From the NCBI RefSeq assembly GCF_026013365.1, contig NZ_JAPDOE010000006.1, positions 222,625 through 286,624 of the forward strand: a stretch of 64,000 bases of DNA, written 5' to 3'. This stretch comes from Paenibacillus sp. LS1 (GTDB taxonomy: Bacteria; Bacillota; Bacilli; Paenibacillales; Paenibacillaceae). Each line of letters begins with the position of its first letter. The stretch's first letter is position 1. The notes below the pieces were generated by a model, which had not been told where the DNA came from, searched no databases, and saw only the letters and a list, made by a program, of their open reading frames with translations. Position numbers and translations under genes: made by a program. This document shows, one piece after another, positions 44,356 through 52,424 of this stretch.

Positions 44356-44499
44356 GATATGAAATGGTGGAGAAGTTACATTGAGACTCATGCGTGGAGT
44401 GAAGTGTGAAGGGCATCCGAGTTGGGACAGGTATGTTATAATTACTTATAGTGAATATGGATATGAACTAACCTACTTGAAACTTAGGAATGATGATAT

Positions 44500-45738
44500 A
44501 TGAGCAGAGAAAACGAACCTGTGCAACACACCTCTGAGTTGAGGAATATTAGAGAAGATCGCGAGATGAAAACTCCGGGAGAGCTGGTCACCAAGATATG
44601 GGATGTATGTGTTTTGTTGGCCGCAGAGAATGATCAGGGATTGGGTGATGTTGAATTGTTGGCTGTGAAAAAGGGGAGCGCCGATCAACAGGCGCTCGCC
44701 GACTTGCAGGCTGCCGCAGCCTGCATTCGTCAAGGTGAGACGGTAGCCTTCCCGACCGAGACGGTCTATGGCTTGGGTGCTGATGCGCGTAGCACGGCAG
44801 CCGTGGAGGCTGTATTTGTCGCCAAAGGCCGACCTTCTGACAATCCACTGATTGTGCATATCGCGCACCGTGACCAGTTGGATGCTCTGGTCACGGAAGT
44901 GAACGAAACAGCGGAAGCGCTGATGGCGGCCTTCTGGCCGGGACCACTGACGCTTGTCCTGCCGGTCAGGCCGGGGGCGGTGTCCCCGCGTGTCACCGCC
45001 GGTCTGGACACGGTGGCCGTGCGCATGCCGGACCATCCGGTGGCCTTGCAGTTGATCGCGGCTGCGGCGTGCCCTGTGGCTGCCCCAAGCGCCAACCGCT
45101 CCGGGCGGCCAAGCCCGACACTCGCAGCCCATGTGCGCGAGGATCTGGATGGCCGCATCGGCGGCATCGTGGACGGCGGCCCCACCGGGGTGGGCGTCGA
45201 GTCCACGGTTGTGCAGGTCGGTGACGACGGTACCGTCACCATCCTGCGCCCTGGCGGCATTACGGCGGAACAGCTGTCCGCCGTTGCCGCCCGTGTCGCC
45301 ACGGACCCCGCGCTACTCGCGGAGGGGTCCGATGGCGTGGGCAGCCCGGCGCCGCGCTCGCCGGGCATGAAGTACACGCACTACGCACCCGCAGGGGCGC
45401 TGTGCGTGGTGGAGGGGCCGCCCGCAGCGGTGGCGGCCTGGATCAGCGCCGCCCTCGCAGAGGCGGCGCAGCGCGGAGAGCGCACCGCGGTGCTGGCATT
45501 CGCCGAGCACGCGGAGCAGTACCGCGCCGATGCCGTGTTCTCGCTGGGCGACGCCAGCGAGCTGGAAGAAGCAGCGCGCCGGCTATACGCCGCGCTGCGC
45601 AGCTGCGATGAGCAGGGCGCCACATATATTGTGGCTGAAGCCTGCTCACGCGAAGGGCTGGGAGCAGCCGTCATGAATCGGCTGCTCAAGGCTGCGGGGA
45701 ACCAACTCATACAAGTTGGCAACCAGCGACCCTCCTAA
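44500..45738 (+). CDS. tsaC: Threonylcarbamoyl-AMP synthase (YrdC/Sua5 type)
   Basis: 412 residues. The YrdC domain carries ETVAFPTETVYGLGADA, KGRPSDNPLIVH and SANRSGRPSPT. The C-terminal Sua5 domain begins after SPGMKYTHYAP. It makes threonylcarbamoyl-AMP for tRNA t6A37. About 45 residues at the N-terminus precede the conserved region and look like an extension relative to Bacillus YwlC. The stretch 44930-45620 is markedly GC-rich compared with both neighbours. The ATG at 44500 has only a modest AGGA ribosome binding site; no better start was seen. Confidence 0.92.
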   Translation: MSRENEPVQHTSELRNIREDREMKTPGELVTKIWDVCVLLAAENDQGLGDVELLAVKKGSADQQALADLQAAAACIRQGETVAFPTETVYGLGADARSTAAVEAVFVAKGRPSDNPLIVHIAHRDQLDALVTEVNETAEALMAAFWPGPLTLVLPVRPGAVSPRVTAGLDTVAVRMPDHPVALQLIAAAACPVAAPSANRSGRPSPTLAAHVREDLDGRIGGIVDGGPTGVGVESTVVQVGDDGTVTILRPGGITAEQLSAVAARVATDPALLAEGSDGVGSPAPRSPGMKYTHYAPAGALCVVEGPPAAVAAWISAALAEAAQRGERTAVLAFAEHAEQYRADAVFSLGDASELEEAARRLYAALRSCDEQGATYIVAEACSREGLGAAVMNRLLKAAGNQLIQVGNQRPS

Positions 45739-45907
45739 CCTCTCCTGATCATACAGTCAGGAGAGCACTCAACTTTTTTTAAAACAACATCAAGATACCT
45801 ATAAAGCCGGTATCCAACCATAGATCCGTCGCCGTTTACCTTTCATCGGTCATGTTTAAGTCCTTGTCCGCATAACGTGTACAAGAACCTTTACGTGACT
45901 TGGGGGT

Positions 45908-46474
45908 ATGGGGATGTGGGATGTGTCTGCCCATGTAGGGCAGTTGGTAACCATTTTGATCATGGCTGTTGCGCTTGGCCTCGATGCGTTCTCGCTCGGA
46001 ATCGGAATTGGCATGAAGGGCATTCGGCTGCGGGATGTAATGCGGATCAGTACAGTAACAGCGCTGTTTCATATCATCATGCCGCTCATCGGCATGTACA
46101 TGGGCAAATACGTCAGCTCGCTGCTGGGTGACATTACGACCTATGCGGCAGGTGGATTGCTTATCCTGCTGGGCGGTCATATGATTCTGAATGCATTCCG
46201 AGAAGGCGATACGAAGCTGGTGGACCACCGTTCCCTGCTCGGCGTCGTTTTGTTCTCCCTCAGTGTAAGTGTAGATTCGTTTTCCGTGGGTGTTTCACTA
46301 GGAATGTTCAGCAGTGATCTGGTATTGACCGTACTTGCTTTCGGGGTGTGTGGCGGGCTGATGTCGGTTATGGGCCTGCTATTAGGGCGCCGGGTGAGTC
46401 ATAATCTTGGTGATTACGGCGAAGCTATTGGTGGCGCAATCTTGCTTGCGTTTGGACTTTTGTTTATATTTTAG
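45908..46474 (+). CDS. mntP: Putative manganese efflux pump MntP
   Basis: 188 residues, six hydrophobic helices in two similar halves. Metal-binding Asp residues lie in the repeated motifs ALGLDAFSLGIGIG and SVSVDSFSVGVSLG, the mark of MntP. It exports Mn(II). In Bacillus the equivalent gene (ywlD) also lies between tsaC and ywlE. I looked for a yybP-ykoY manganese riboswitch in the 169 bp upstream and did not see one. Start at ATG 45908 or 45914. Confidence 0.9.
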   Translation: MGMWDVSAHVGQLVTILIMAVALGLDAFSLGIGIGMKGIRLRDVMRISTVTALFHIIMPLIGMYMGKYVSSLLGDITTYAAGGLLILLGGHMILNAFREGDTKLVDHRSLLGVVLFSLSVSVDSFSVGVSLGMFSSDLVLTVLAFGVCGGLMSVMGLLLGRRVSHNLGDYGEAIGGAILLAFGLLFIF

Positions 46475-46532
46475 AATAAAACTTGAGAAATCATATCATT
46501 CGCATCATATGTAAAATGGGGAGGCTAACACA

Positions 46533-47105
46533 ATGAAACATATTTTATTCGTATGTACAGGAAATACGTGCCGCAGCCCCATGGCAGAGGGGCTTTTGCG
46601 AAAGTTGGCATCGGAACGCGGCATTCAGGTAGAGGTTCGCTCCGCAGGTGTGGCAGCAACGTCGGGTATGCCGATTTCCCGTCATGCCGAAGCGGTGTTG
46701 AGAGATCACAACGTTGAGGGTCCACCTCATTCCACACAACTTAGCTCCAACTTGGTAGGTTGGGCTGACCTGGTTCTTACATTAACTCGGAGTCATAAGC
46801 AGCATGTCATGCAGGTGTTTCCCGACTCGGTCCACAAAACCTATACATTGAAAGAATATGTGGAAGATGATGAACAGGTATTAAATGATGTTCAGGAATT
46901 GGACAGCCTGTTTGCGACGCTGGAGATGAAACGTGCCCTTGGGCAAGAAATCTTGGCATCAGAGCGTGAGCGAGCTATCGAGATCAGGCAACGGATTCCA
47001 AGTTTCGACATTTCTGATCCGTTTGGCGGCAGCCGTGATGATTACAATATCGCTGCGGCCGAGATTCGGACTGCATTGGACCGGCTTTTGGATAAGCTGG
47101 GATAA
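46533..47105 (+). CDS. ywlE: Protein-arginine phosphatase (low-molecular-weight PTP fold)
   Basis: 190 residues. The phosphate loop CTGNTCRS has Cys8 and Arg14, with Thr12 at the position that gives YwlE its preference for phosphoarginine. The general-acid Asp is in the late DPFGG motif. It removes phosphate added by the McsB arginine kinase. At 190 residues it is about 40 longer than Bacillus YwlE; the extra sequence, roughly 112-150, forms a charged, probably helical insert before DPFGG. GGGGAGG precedes the ATG. In Bacillus rpiB follows; here it does not. Confidence 0.9.
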   Translation: MKHILFVCTGNTCRSPMAEGLLRKLASERGIQVEVRSAGVAATSGMPISRHAEAVLRDHNVEGPPHSTQLSSNLVGWADLVLTLTRSHKQHVMQVFPDSVHKTYTLKEYVEDDEQVLNDVQELDSLFATLEMKRALGQEILASERERAIEIRQRIPSFDISDPFGGSRDDYNIAAAEIRTALDRLLDKLG

Positions 47106-47159
47106 TTCTGATCCTGCGGGGCAGGTTATAAAAACAGGACACATGATGTAAATTAACCG

Positions 47160-47188
47160 TTGATTTTAGGCGCGGGTTGTTTTATGAT
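47160..47188 (+). promoter_or_regulatory. Promoter of the ywlG-glyA transcript
   Basis: TTGATT (47160-47165), a 17-bp spacer and TATGAT (47183-47188), directly ahead of the riboswitch, so transcription would start at its 5' edge. Confidence 0.65.
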
Positions 47189-47198
47189 GAAGGGGAAA

Positions 47199-47317
47199 AC
47201 AGGGATCCGGTGTAACTGGCGACGAAGTGGGCATAACCACGATGGAGCACCGGAACAAACGGCCGGTCGCCTGGGCAAAAGAGCAATTCTGCGTTACCCG
47301 CAGACTGCTCTTTTTTT
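47199..47317 (+). promoter_or_regulatory. ZTP (pfl) riboswitch with intrinsic terminator
   Basis: The aptamer shows stem CCGGTG / CACCGG around an internal loop with AACTGGCGAC, stem GTGG / CCAC, GATGGAGCACCGG, and the hallmark 3' element CGCCTGGGCA (47268-47277). Immediately after comes a terminator: GAGCAATTCTGCG pairs with CGCAGACTGCTC, then seven T (to 47317). The class senses ZTP/ZMP, which build up when 10-formyl-folate is short, and turns on folate/one-carbon genes. glyA, two genes downstream, is a classic target. Recognised from consensus by eye. Confidence 0.85.
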
Positions 47318-47424
47318 CGTCTTTCATCTGATTATTCGCTATAATAGTACCTGAGATGCCGTGCAAGAATACGAAGGACAACCAAGAGAAAGCGGGCATG
47401 ATTTTATCGGGAGGCGATGATAGG

Positions 47425-48018
47425 ATGACTATTGAGTTAGATTCGGAACAACCCGGATTGCAGGAACAGACCGCATCCATTCTGCATGAACTGGCGCTTG
47501 CCGGACAGCTTGGGCCTGGACAGATCGTTGTGATCGGTACAAGCACAAGTGAAGTCGCAGGCCAGCGGATTGGTACGAGTGGTGCCATTGAGGTGGCGCA
47601 GCAGCTTCTTGCGGGTATACGCGAGGTGCAGGAGGAGTTCGGTTTTGACACAGTATTCCAATGTTGTGAGCATCTGAACCGTGCGTTAGTAATGGAACGT
47701 TCTGTGCTTACTCGTCTTGGATTGACTGAAGTTATTGCAGTACCCGTGCCCAAGGCCGGAGGTTCAATGGCATCCGCAGCATATCGTTCGCTGACCGATC
47801 CATGCCTGGCTGAACATGTGCAGGCCCATGCGGGACTGGACATTGGGGAGACGATGATTGGCATGCATCTAAGGCATGTAGCCGTACCTTTTCGTACAGC
47901 GCTCCGTTATGTTGGAGATGCACGTGTGACCACAGCGTTGACTCGTCCGAAGTTGATTGGCGGCGAACGCGCGGTGTATCGTATGGAAGAACAACCAGAT
48001 TCGACATTTTGTGACTAA
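47425..48018 (+). CDS. ywlG: YwlG family protein (TIGR01440)
   Basis: 197 residues from ATG 47425, with GGGAGG about 10 nt upstream; a longer in-frame frame from 47356 has no such site. Conserved segments are VIGTSTSEVAGQRIG, FDTVFQCCEHLNRALVMER and VPVPKAGGSMASAAY. The function of the family is not established. It regularly precedes glyA in Bacillales, and here it is the first gene behind the ZTP riboswitch, so it is expressed with one-carbon metabolism. The promoter-proximal position argues for a link to glycine/serine or folate. Confidence 0.85.
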   Translation: MTIELDSEQPGLQEQTASILHELALAGQLGPGQIVVIGTSTSEVAGQRIGTSGAIEVAQQLLAGIREVQEEFGFDTVFQCCEHLNRALVMERSVLTRLGLTEVIAVPVPKAGGSMASAAYRSLTDPCLAEHVQAHAGLDIGETMIGMHLRHVAVPFRTALRYVGDARVTTALTRPKLIGGERAVYRMEEQPDSTFCD

Positions 48019-48059
48019 CATATTCAACCTACTTCACTATACTTGGGAGGAATTTAATC

Positions 48060-49307
48060 ATGGAACAATTGCGCAAGAATGACCCGGCAGTACTGGAAGC
48101 GATGAATCTTGAACTGAAACGTCAACAGAACAACATCGAACTGATTGCATCCGAGAACATCGTAAGTGAAGCAGTAATCGAAGCATTGGGATCTGTTCTG
48201 ACCAACAAGTACGCTGAAGGATATCCAGGTAAACGTTACTATGGCGGTTGTGAGCATGTGGACATCGTTGAAGACATCGCGCGTGATCGTGCAAAAGAAT
48301 TGTTCGGAGCAGAACACGTGAATGTTCAACCTCACTCCGGTGCACAAGCAAACATGGCAGTATATCTTGCAGCGTTGAAACCTGGTGATACTGTACTTGG
48401 TATGAACCTTGCCCATGGTGGACACCTCACACACGGTAGCCCGGTTAACGCATCCGGTTTGCTTTACAACTTCGTAGCATACGGCGTACAGGAAGATACA
48501 TTCCTGATTGATTATGATGAAGTGCGCAAAGCGGCTTTTAAACACCGCCCTCGTCTGATCGTTGCAGGTGCAAGTGCATATCCGCGCACCATTGATTTTG
48601 AAAAGCTTGCTTCCATCGCAAATGATGTAGGTGCGTTGTTCATGGTGGACATGGCTCACATCGCAGGACTGGTTGCAGCTGGTTTGCATCCAAGCCCAGT
48701 TCCACATGCGCATTTCGTAACAACAACAACACACAAAACGCTGCGTGGACCTCGTGGTGGTATGATTCTGTGCCGCAAAGCGTGGGCAGCAGCAATTGAT
48801 AAAGCCGTATTCCCTGGTTCCCAAGGTGGACCTCTGATGCACGTGATCGCTTCCAAAGCGGTAGCGTTCGGTGAAGCTTTGCAACCATCGTTCAAAACGT
48901 ATGCAGAGAATGTTGTGAAAAACGCACAGGTTCTGGCTGAAACACTGATCGCTGAAGGATTGAACATCGTATCCGGTGGTACAGATAACCACTTGATGCT
49001 GATCGACACACGCAGCGTGAACATCACTGGTAAGGAAGCTGAGCATGTGCTCGATTCCATCGGCATTACCGTGAACAAAAATGCAATTCCATTCGACCCT
49101 ACAAGCCCGTTTGTAACGAGCGGTATTCGAATTGGTACACCTGCTGCAACTTCCCGTGGTATGAACGAAGAAGCTATGGTAGCGATCGGTAAGATCATTG
49201 CCAAAACGCTGAAAAATCCAAAAGATACAGCGAAGCTGGATGAAGCGCGTGCAGAAGTGACTGCACTGACAGACCAATTCCCGCTCTATACAGATCTTAA
49301 ATACTAA
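48060..49307 (+). CDS. glyA: Serine hydroxymethyltransferase
   Basis: 415 residues, PLP enzyme interconverting serine and glycine with tetrahydrofolate. The PLP Lys is Lys226 in TTTHKTLRGPRGG. Other conserved parts are ENIVSEAVIEALGS, YPGKRYYGG and HSGAQANMAVY. Length and motifs are standard. It lies 41 bp after ywlG and is probably controlled by the upstream ZTP riboswitch. Codon bias is strong, and a long antisense frame over the gene is an artefact. Confidence 0.97.
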   Translation: MEQLRKNDPAVLEAMNLELKRQQNNIELIASENIVSEAVIEALGSVLTNKYAEGYPGKRYYGGCEHVDIVEDIARDRAKELFGAEHVNVQPHSGAQANMAVYLAALKPGDTVLGMNLAHGGHLTHGSPVNASGLLYNFVAYGVQEDTFLIDYDEVRKAAFKHRPRLIVAGASAYPRTIDFEKLASIANDVGALFMVDMAHIAGLVAAGLHPSPVPHAHFVTTTTHKTLRGPRGGMILCRKAWAAAIDKAVFPGSQGGPLMHVIASKAVAFGEALQPSFKTYAENVVKNAQVLAETLIAEGLNIVSGGTDNHLMLIDTRSVNITGKEAEHVLDSIGITVNKNAIPFDPTSPFVTSGIRIGTPAATSRGMNEEAMVAIGKIIAKTLKNPKDTAKLDEARAEVTALTDQFPLYTDLKY

Positions 49308-49313
49308 AAAAAA

Positions 49314-49538
49314 TTGCTCATGCTGTTTGTATTTGAGTTTCTCTAAAATGTAATACAAAATAACGAAGCAGACAGAATGAGGCCGTAGAAGCGAAGCGTT
49401 CGCATTTATTCCCGAATTTACACCTTTATAAGGTGATTCATAAAATTCGGGAATAACAGCGATCGAAGGAGCATTCTGGTGGCGGAGTGCAATTGTATTT
49501 ATCATTTCCTTATCTCAATAACACAACAGCATGAGTAA
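49314..49538. repeat. MITE-like hairpin element, copy 2
   Basis: About 225 bp with imperfect terminal inverted repeats TTGCTCATGCTGTT and AACAGCATGAGTAA. Core 49361-49489 is related to copy 1: GCGAAGCGTTCGC followed by TTTATTCCCGAATTT, and AAATTCGGGAATAACAGCGA on the other arm. The outer arms differ from copy 1. It starts 6 bp after the glyA stop codon. Confidence 0.65.
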
Positions 49539-49577
49539 AACAGGACCGGATGGATCATTTTCCGGTCCTGTTTTTTA
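49538..49577 (+). terminator. Terminator of glyA
   Basis: Stem ACAGGACCGGA / TCCGGTCCTGT, followed by TTTTTTA. It lies beyond the inserted hairpin element, over 200 bp from the glyA stop. Confidence 0.85.
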
Positions 49578-49731
49578 TAGGATTCGGTATTCTGTAATGA
49601 TTGCGTGCCCTTTGATGGTGTAATTCGTTGTTGGTGATGATATAATATACAGGATTTATCGAGCCCATGAATGGTGGCTAGGTATATTTGGAAATGCTGA
49701 ACATGAAGAACTTACCGGAGGGACAAATTAG

Positions 49732-50361
49732 ATGGGAAAATTAGTAATATGTGATCACCCTTTGATTCAACACAAACTGACGTTTATACGCGACATGCGT
49801 ACGAATACGAAAGATTTTCGTGAATTGGTGGATGAAGTAGCAACGTTGATGGCTTATGAGATTACAAGAGATGTGGAACTGGAAACGATTGATGTACAGA
49901 CACCTGTAGCTGCAACACAAGGTAAAGTCATCTCTGGACGTATGCTCGGACTGGTGCCGATTCTGCGTGCAGGACTCGGAATGCTGGATGGCGTTGTGAA
50001 ATTGTTGCCAGCGGCAAAAGTTGGACATGTTGGTCTGTTCCGTGACCCGGAAACACTGCAACCGGTAGAATACTACACCAAACTGCCTACAGACGTGACA
50101 GAGCGTCAATTGATTGTGATTGATCCGATGCTCGCGACTGGCGGTTCGGCAATTGCAGCCATTGACGTGCTCAAAAAACGTGGCTGTACTCAAATTAAGA
50201 TGATGAACCTGGTGGCAGCACCGGAAGGCGTTAAAGCTGTACAGGATGCACATCCCGATGTGGATATCTATGTAGCAGCACTGGACGACCGTCTGGATGA
50301 TCATGGTTACATCGTTCCAGGACTTGGAGATGCAGGAGACCGTCTATACGGCACTAAATAA
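49732..50361 (+). CDS. upp: Uracil phosphoribosyltransferase
   Basis: 209 residues. The PRPP-binding motif is IDPMLATGGSAIAAIDVLKK, and the uracil-binding end is YIVPGLGDAGDRLYGT. It salvages uracil to UMP. This places uracil reuse and uracil breakdown (324-12749) in the same window, though in separate transcripts. GGAGGGAC precedes the ATG. mnaA follows after 50 bp without a terminator. Confidence 0.96.
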   Translation: MGKLVICDHPLIQHKLTFIRDMRTNTKDFRELVDEVATLMAYEITRDVELETIDVQTPVAATQGKVISGRMLGLVPILRAGLGMLDGVVKLLPAAKVGHVGLFRDPETLQPVEYYTKLPTDVTERQLIVIDPMLATGGSAIAAIDVLKKRGCTQIKMMNLVAAPEGVKAVQDAHPDVDIYVAALDDRLDDHGYIVPGLGDAGDRLYGTK

Positions 50362-50411
50362 GCATATTGCATGCTTGTAATCGGAACTTATAGAAAAGGG
50401 GCTTTGCTCGA

Positions 50412-51569
50412 ATGTCCAAAAAAATTAAAGTCATGACGATCTTCGGGGTGCGTCCGGAAGCCATCAAGATGGCTCCGCTGATTTTGGAATTGCAAAAACA
50501 TCCCGAGTCTATTGAATCTATTGTTTGCGTAACTGCGCAGCATCGCCAAATGTTGGATCAGGTACTTGAAGTTTTCGACATTCATCCCGATTATGATCTG
50601 GATGTGATGAAAGACCGCCAGACATTGAATGAAATTACAATTCGTGTACTTGGTGGTCTGGAGCCGGTGTTAGCCGAAGCTAAGCCAGATATTGTACTGG
50701 TTCACGGAGATACATTGACTACCTTTGTAGCGAGCTATGCAGCATTCCTGCAACAGATTCAGGTGGGACATGTGGAAGCGGGGCTACGGACGTGGAACAA
50801 GCTGTCTCCATATCCGGAAGAGATGAACCGTCAACTGACGGGAGTACTGGCTGATCTACACTTTGCGCCTACGGATTGGTCTTCTTCCAATCTTGCCAAA
50901 GAAAATAAATCGGAGTCTAGTACGTACGTCACAGGCAACACGGTAACAGATGTGTTTCAATATACAGTACGGGAGGACTACAAGCACCCGGTACTTGATT
51001 GGGCCCAAGGCAAGCGCCTTGTGCTGATGACAGCTCATCGCCGTGAATCTCAAGGCGAGCCTCACCGCAACATTTTCCAGGCCGTCAAACGGATTGCCGA
51101 CGAATTCGAAGATATTGCCATCGTGTACCCGGTGCATCCAAGTCCTGCTGTGAAGGAGCCGGCTCACGCGATCTTGGGGAATCATCCCCGTATTCAATTA
51201 ATTGATCCACTAGACGTGGTGGATTTGCATAACTTTTACCCGCATACTCACTTGATTTTGACCGATTCAGGCGGTTTGCAGGAAGAAGCGCCTTCGTTTG
51301 GTGTGCCTGTACTCGTATTGCGCGATACAACAGAGCGCCCGGAAGGTATTGAAGCTGGAACGCTGGAACTGGTTGGTACCGAAGAGGAACGTGTATATGA
51401 ACGGACCAAAGCTCTGCTTACAGACGAAACACTGTATGCAAGCATGAGCCAGGCTGCTAATCCATACGGTGATGGACATGCTTCGGAAAGAATTGTCAAT
51501 GCGATTTTGCATCATTTCGGTGTAAATAGTGACCGTCCGGAATCATTTCACAGAAAATTCAAAAAATAA
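50412..51569 (+). CDS. mnaA: UDP-N-acetylglucosamine 2-epimerase (non-hydrolysing)
   Basis: 385 residues. Motifs include GVRPEAIKMAPLI, VHGDTLTTF, HVEAGLRT, TAHRRES and LTDSGGLQEEAPSFGVPVLVLRDTTERPEG, all typical of WecB/MnaA. It makes UDP-ManNAc for teichoic acid linkage units or other surface polymers. It sits between upp and the ATP synthase operon, as in Bacillales. Confidence 0.95.
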   Translation: MSKKIKVMTIFGVRPEAIKMAPLILELQKHPESIESIVCVTAQHRQMLDQVLEVFDIHPDYDLDVMKDRQTLNEITIRVLGGLEPVLAEAKPDIVLVHGDTLTTFVASYAAFLQQIQVGHVEAGLRTWNKLSPYPEEMNRQLTGVLADLHFAPTDWSSSNLAKENKSESSTYVTGNTVTDVFQYTVREDYKHPVLDWAQGKRLVLMTAHRRESQGEPHRNIFQAVKRIADEFEDIAIVYPVHPSPAVKEPAHAILGNHPRIQLIDPLDVVDLHNFYPHTHLILTDSGGLQEEAPSFGVPVLVLRDTTERPEGIEAGTLELVGTEEERVYERTKALLTDETLYASMSQAANPYGDGHASERIVNAILHHFGVNSDRPESFHRKFKK

Positions 51570-51696
51570 TACATTTTTTCTGACGGATTTATAAAGGGTA
51601 TAGCATACAGTTAAACTGTACGGTTTACGCGGGTTTATGGGCTTTGAGGGTCTATATTCCCGTCGTTTTACCCTTTAAAACGCTAAAATCATTCAA

Positions 51697-51726
51697 TTGA
51701 CAAAGGCTCTCATCATTCAGTAAAAT
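51697..51726 (+). promoter_or_regulatory. Promoter of the ATP synthase operon
   Basis: Consensus TTGACA (51697-51702), 18-bp spacer, TAAAAT (51721-51726), 30 bp before the first atp gene. Confidence 0.7.
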
Positions 51727-51755
51727 TAACTGGGATTGCAAGGGTGGCGTGGAAA

Positions 51756-52010
51756 ATGGCCGATTCGAACAAACCAAATTCATCCCGTAACCATGACGAT
51801 AATGTATGGAAAGCGATGGGACTCGTGACAGCTTTTGGGATCGAGATTGCCATTCTCGCTGTTGCCGGATATTACGCTGGCTCCTGGTTGGACAAGACCA
51901 TTGGAGGTAACGGAATATGGATCGCCGTAAGCGTTCTCTTTTTTCTTGCGGCAGGCGGTGTAAGCATCTACTTTATCGCGAAAAAATTCATGGGGGAAAG
52001 TGATGAGTGA
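51756..52010 (+). CDS. AtpZ/AtpI-like small membrane protein
   Basis: 84 residues from ATG 51756 with AAGGGTGG about 8 nt upstream. Two hydrophobic helices with GYYAGSWLDKTIGGNG between them, the pattern of the F0F1-ATPase 'gene 1' family (PF09527). Members help assemble the c-ring or handle Mg/Ca. First gene of the atp operon; its stop overlaps the next start region. Confidence 0.82.
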   Translation: MADSNKPNSSRNHDDNVWKAMGLVTAFGIEIAILAVAGYYAGSWLDKTIGGNGIWIAVSVLFFLAAGGVSIYFIAKKFMGESDE

Positions 52011-52380
52011 ACTAACCAGATACCGCAGATCGATGACTGTTTTCATCATGTACTTTCTTATGATTTGTTTTCTCGCAGCGGCCTTTATGCCACGTGTGGA
52101 GACAATTGCTTTGGGACTAGCCCTGGGTACAGGAATTAGCTGGATCAATGCATTTTACTTGGGCTACAAAGTAAGGAAAATGTCTGATGATGCGGCAGAA
52201 GGTAACTTGAAGCGTGTGAACCTGGGATTTTTGACAAGAGCGGCACTCGCTGTGCTCGGTATATTCATATCGATGCGCTTCCCGCAGTACTTCAATACAT
52301 ATGCGGTTGCAGGCGGTCTCGTCATTGCACAATTTTCCTTACTGATTATAGGGATTGTCCATTCCCGCAGAGCAGAATGA
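52003..52380 (+). CDS. atpI: ATP synthase subunit I
   Basis: 125 residues from ATG 52003, with GGGGGAAAG upstream and overlap with the previous gene. Four hydrophobic helices, no catalytic motif; typical of the ATP synthase I family that assists c-ring assembly. Position between the atpZ-like gene and atpB supports the call. Confidence 0.82.
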   Translation: MSELTRYRRSMTVFIMYFLMICFLAAAFMPRVETIALGLALGTGISWINAFYLGYKVRKMSDDAAEGNLKRVNLGFLTRAALAVLGIFISMRFPQYFNTYAVAGGLVIAQFSLLIIGIVHSRRAE

Positions 52381-52424
52381 TTTAGGTGCTGCAGCTTTCA
52401 AGTCGAGAAAGGGGTGAGAAAAAT

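Larger units (their letters stand above)
49308..49731. other. Gap between glyA and upp with hairpin element and terminator
   Basis: Contains the MITE-like element copy 2 (49314-49538), the terminator at 49538-49577 and a TATAAT at 49641-49646 that may belong to the upp promoter; its -35 is not clear. Confidence 0.5.

Noticed and set aside
45732..45780. Inverted repeat CTCTCCTGA / TCAGGAGAG after tsaC as a terminator
   Set aside because: The hairpin is good, but the T-run follows 8 nt later, so factor-independent termination is doubtful; left uncalled.
45739..45907. Possible manganese (yybP-ykoY) riboswitch before mntP
   Set aside because: Searched for because mntP is a classic target; the conserved loop sequences were not found in the 169-bp gap.
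48054..49505. 483-codon open frame on the minus strand across glyA
   Set aside because: Antisense shadow of a strongly codon-biased gene; rich in Cys/His/Phe with no recognisable fold.
51590..51690. Possible stem AAAGGGTA ... TACCCTTT before the atp operon as a terminator or leader
   Set aside because: The arms are about 70 nt apart with no U-tract and lie upstream of a good promoter; not strong enough to call.
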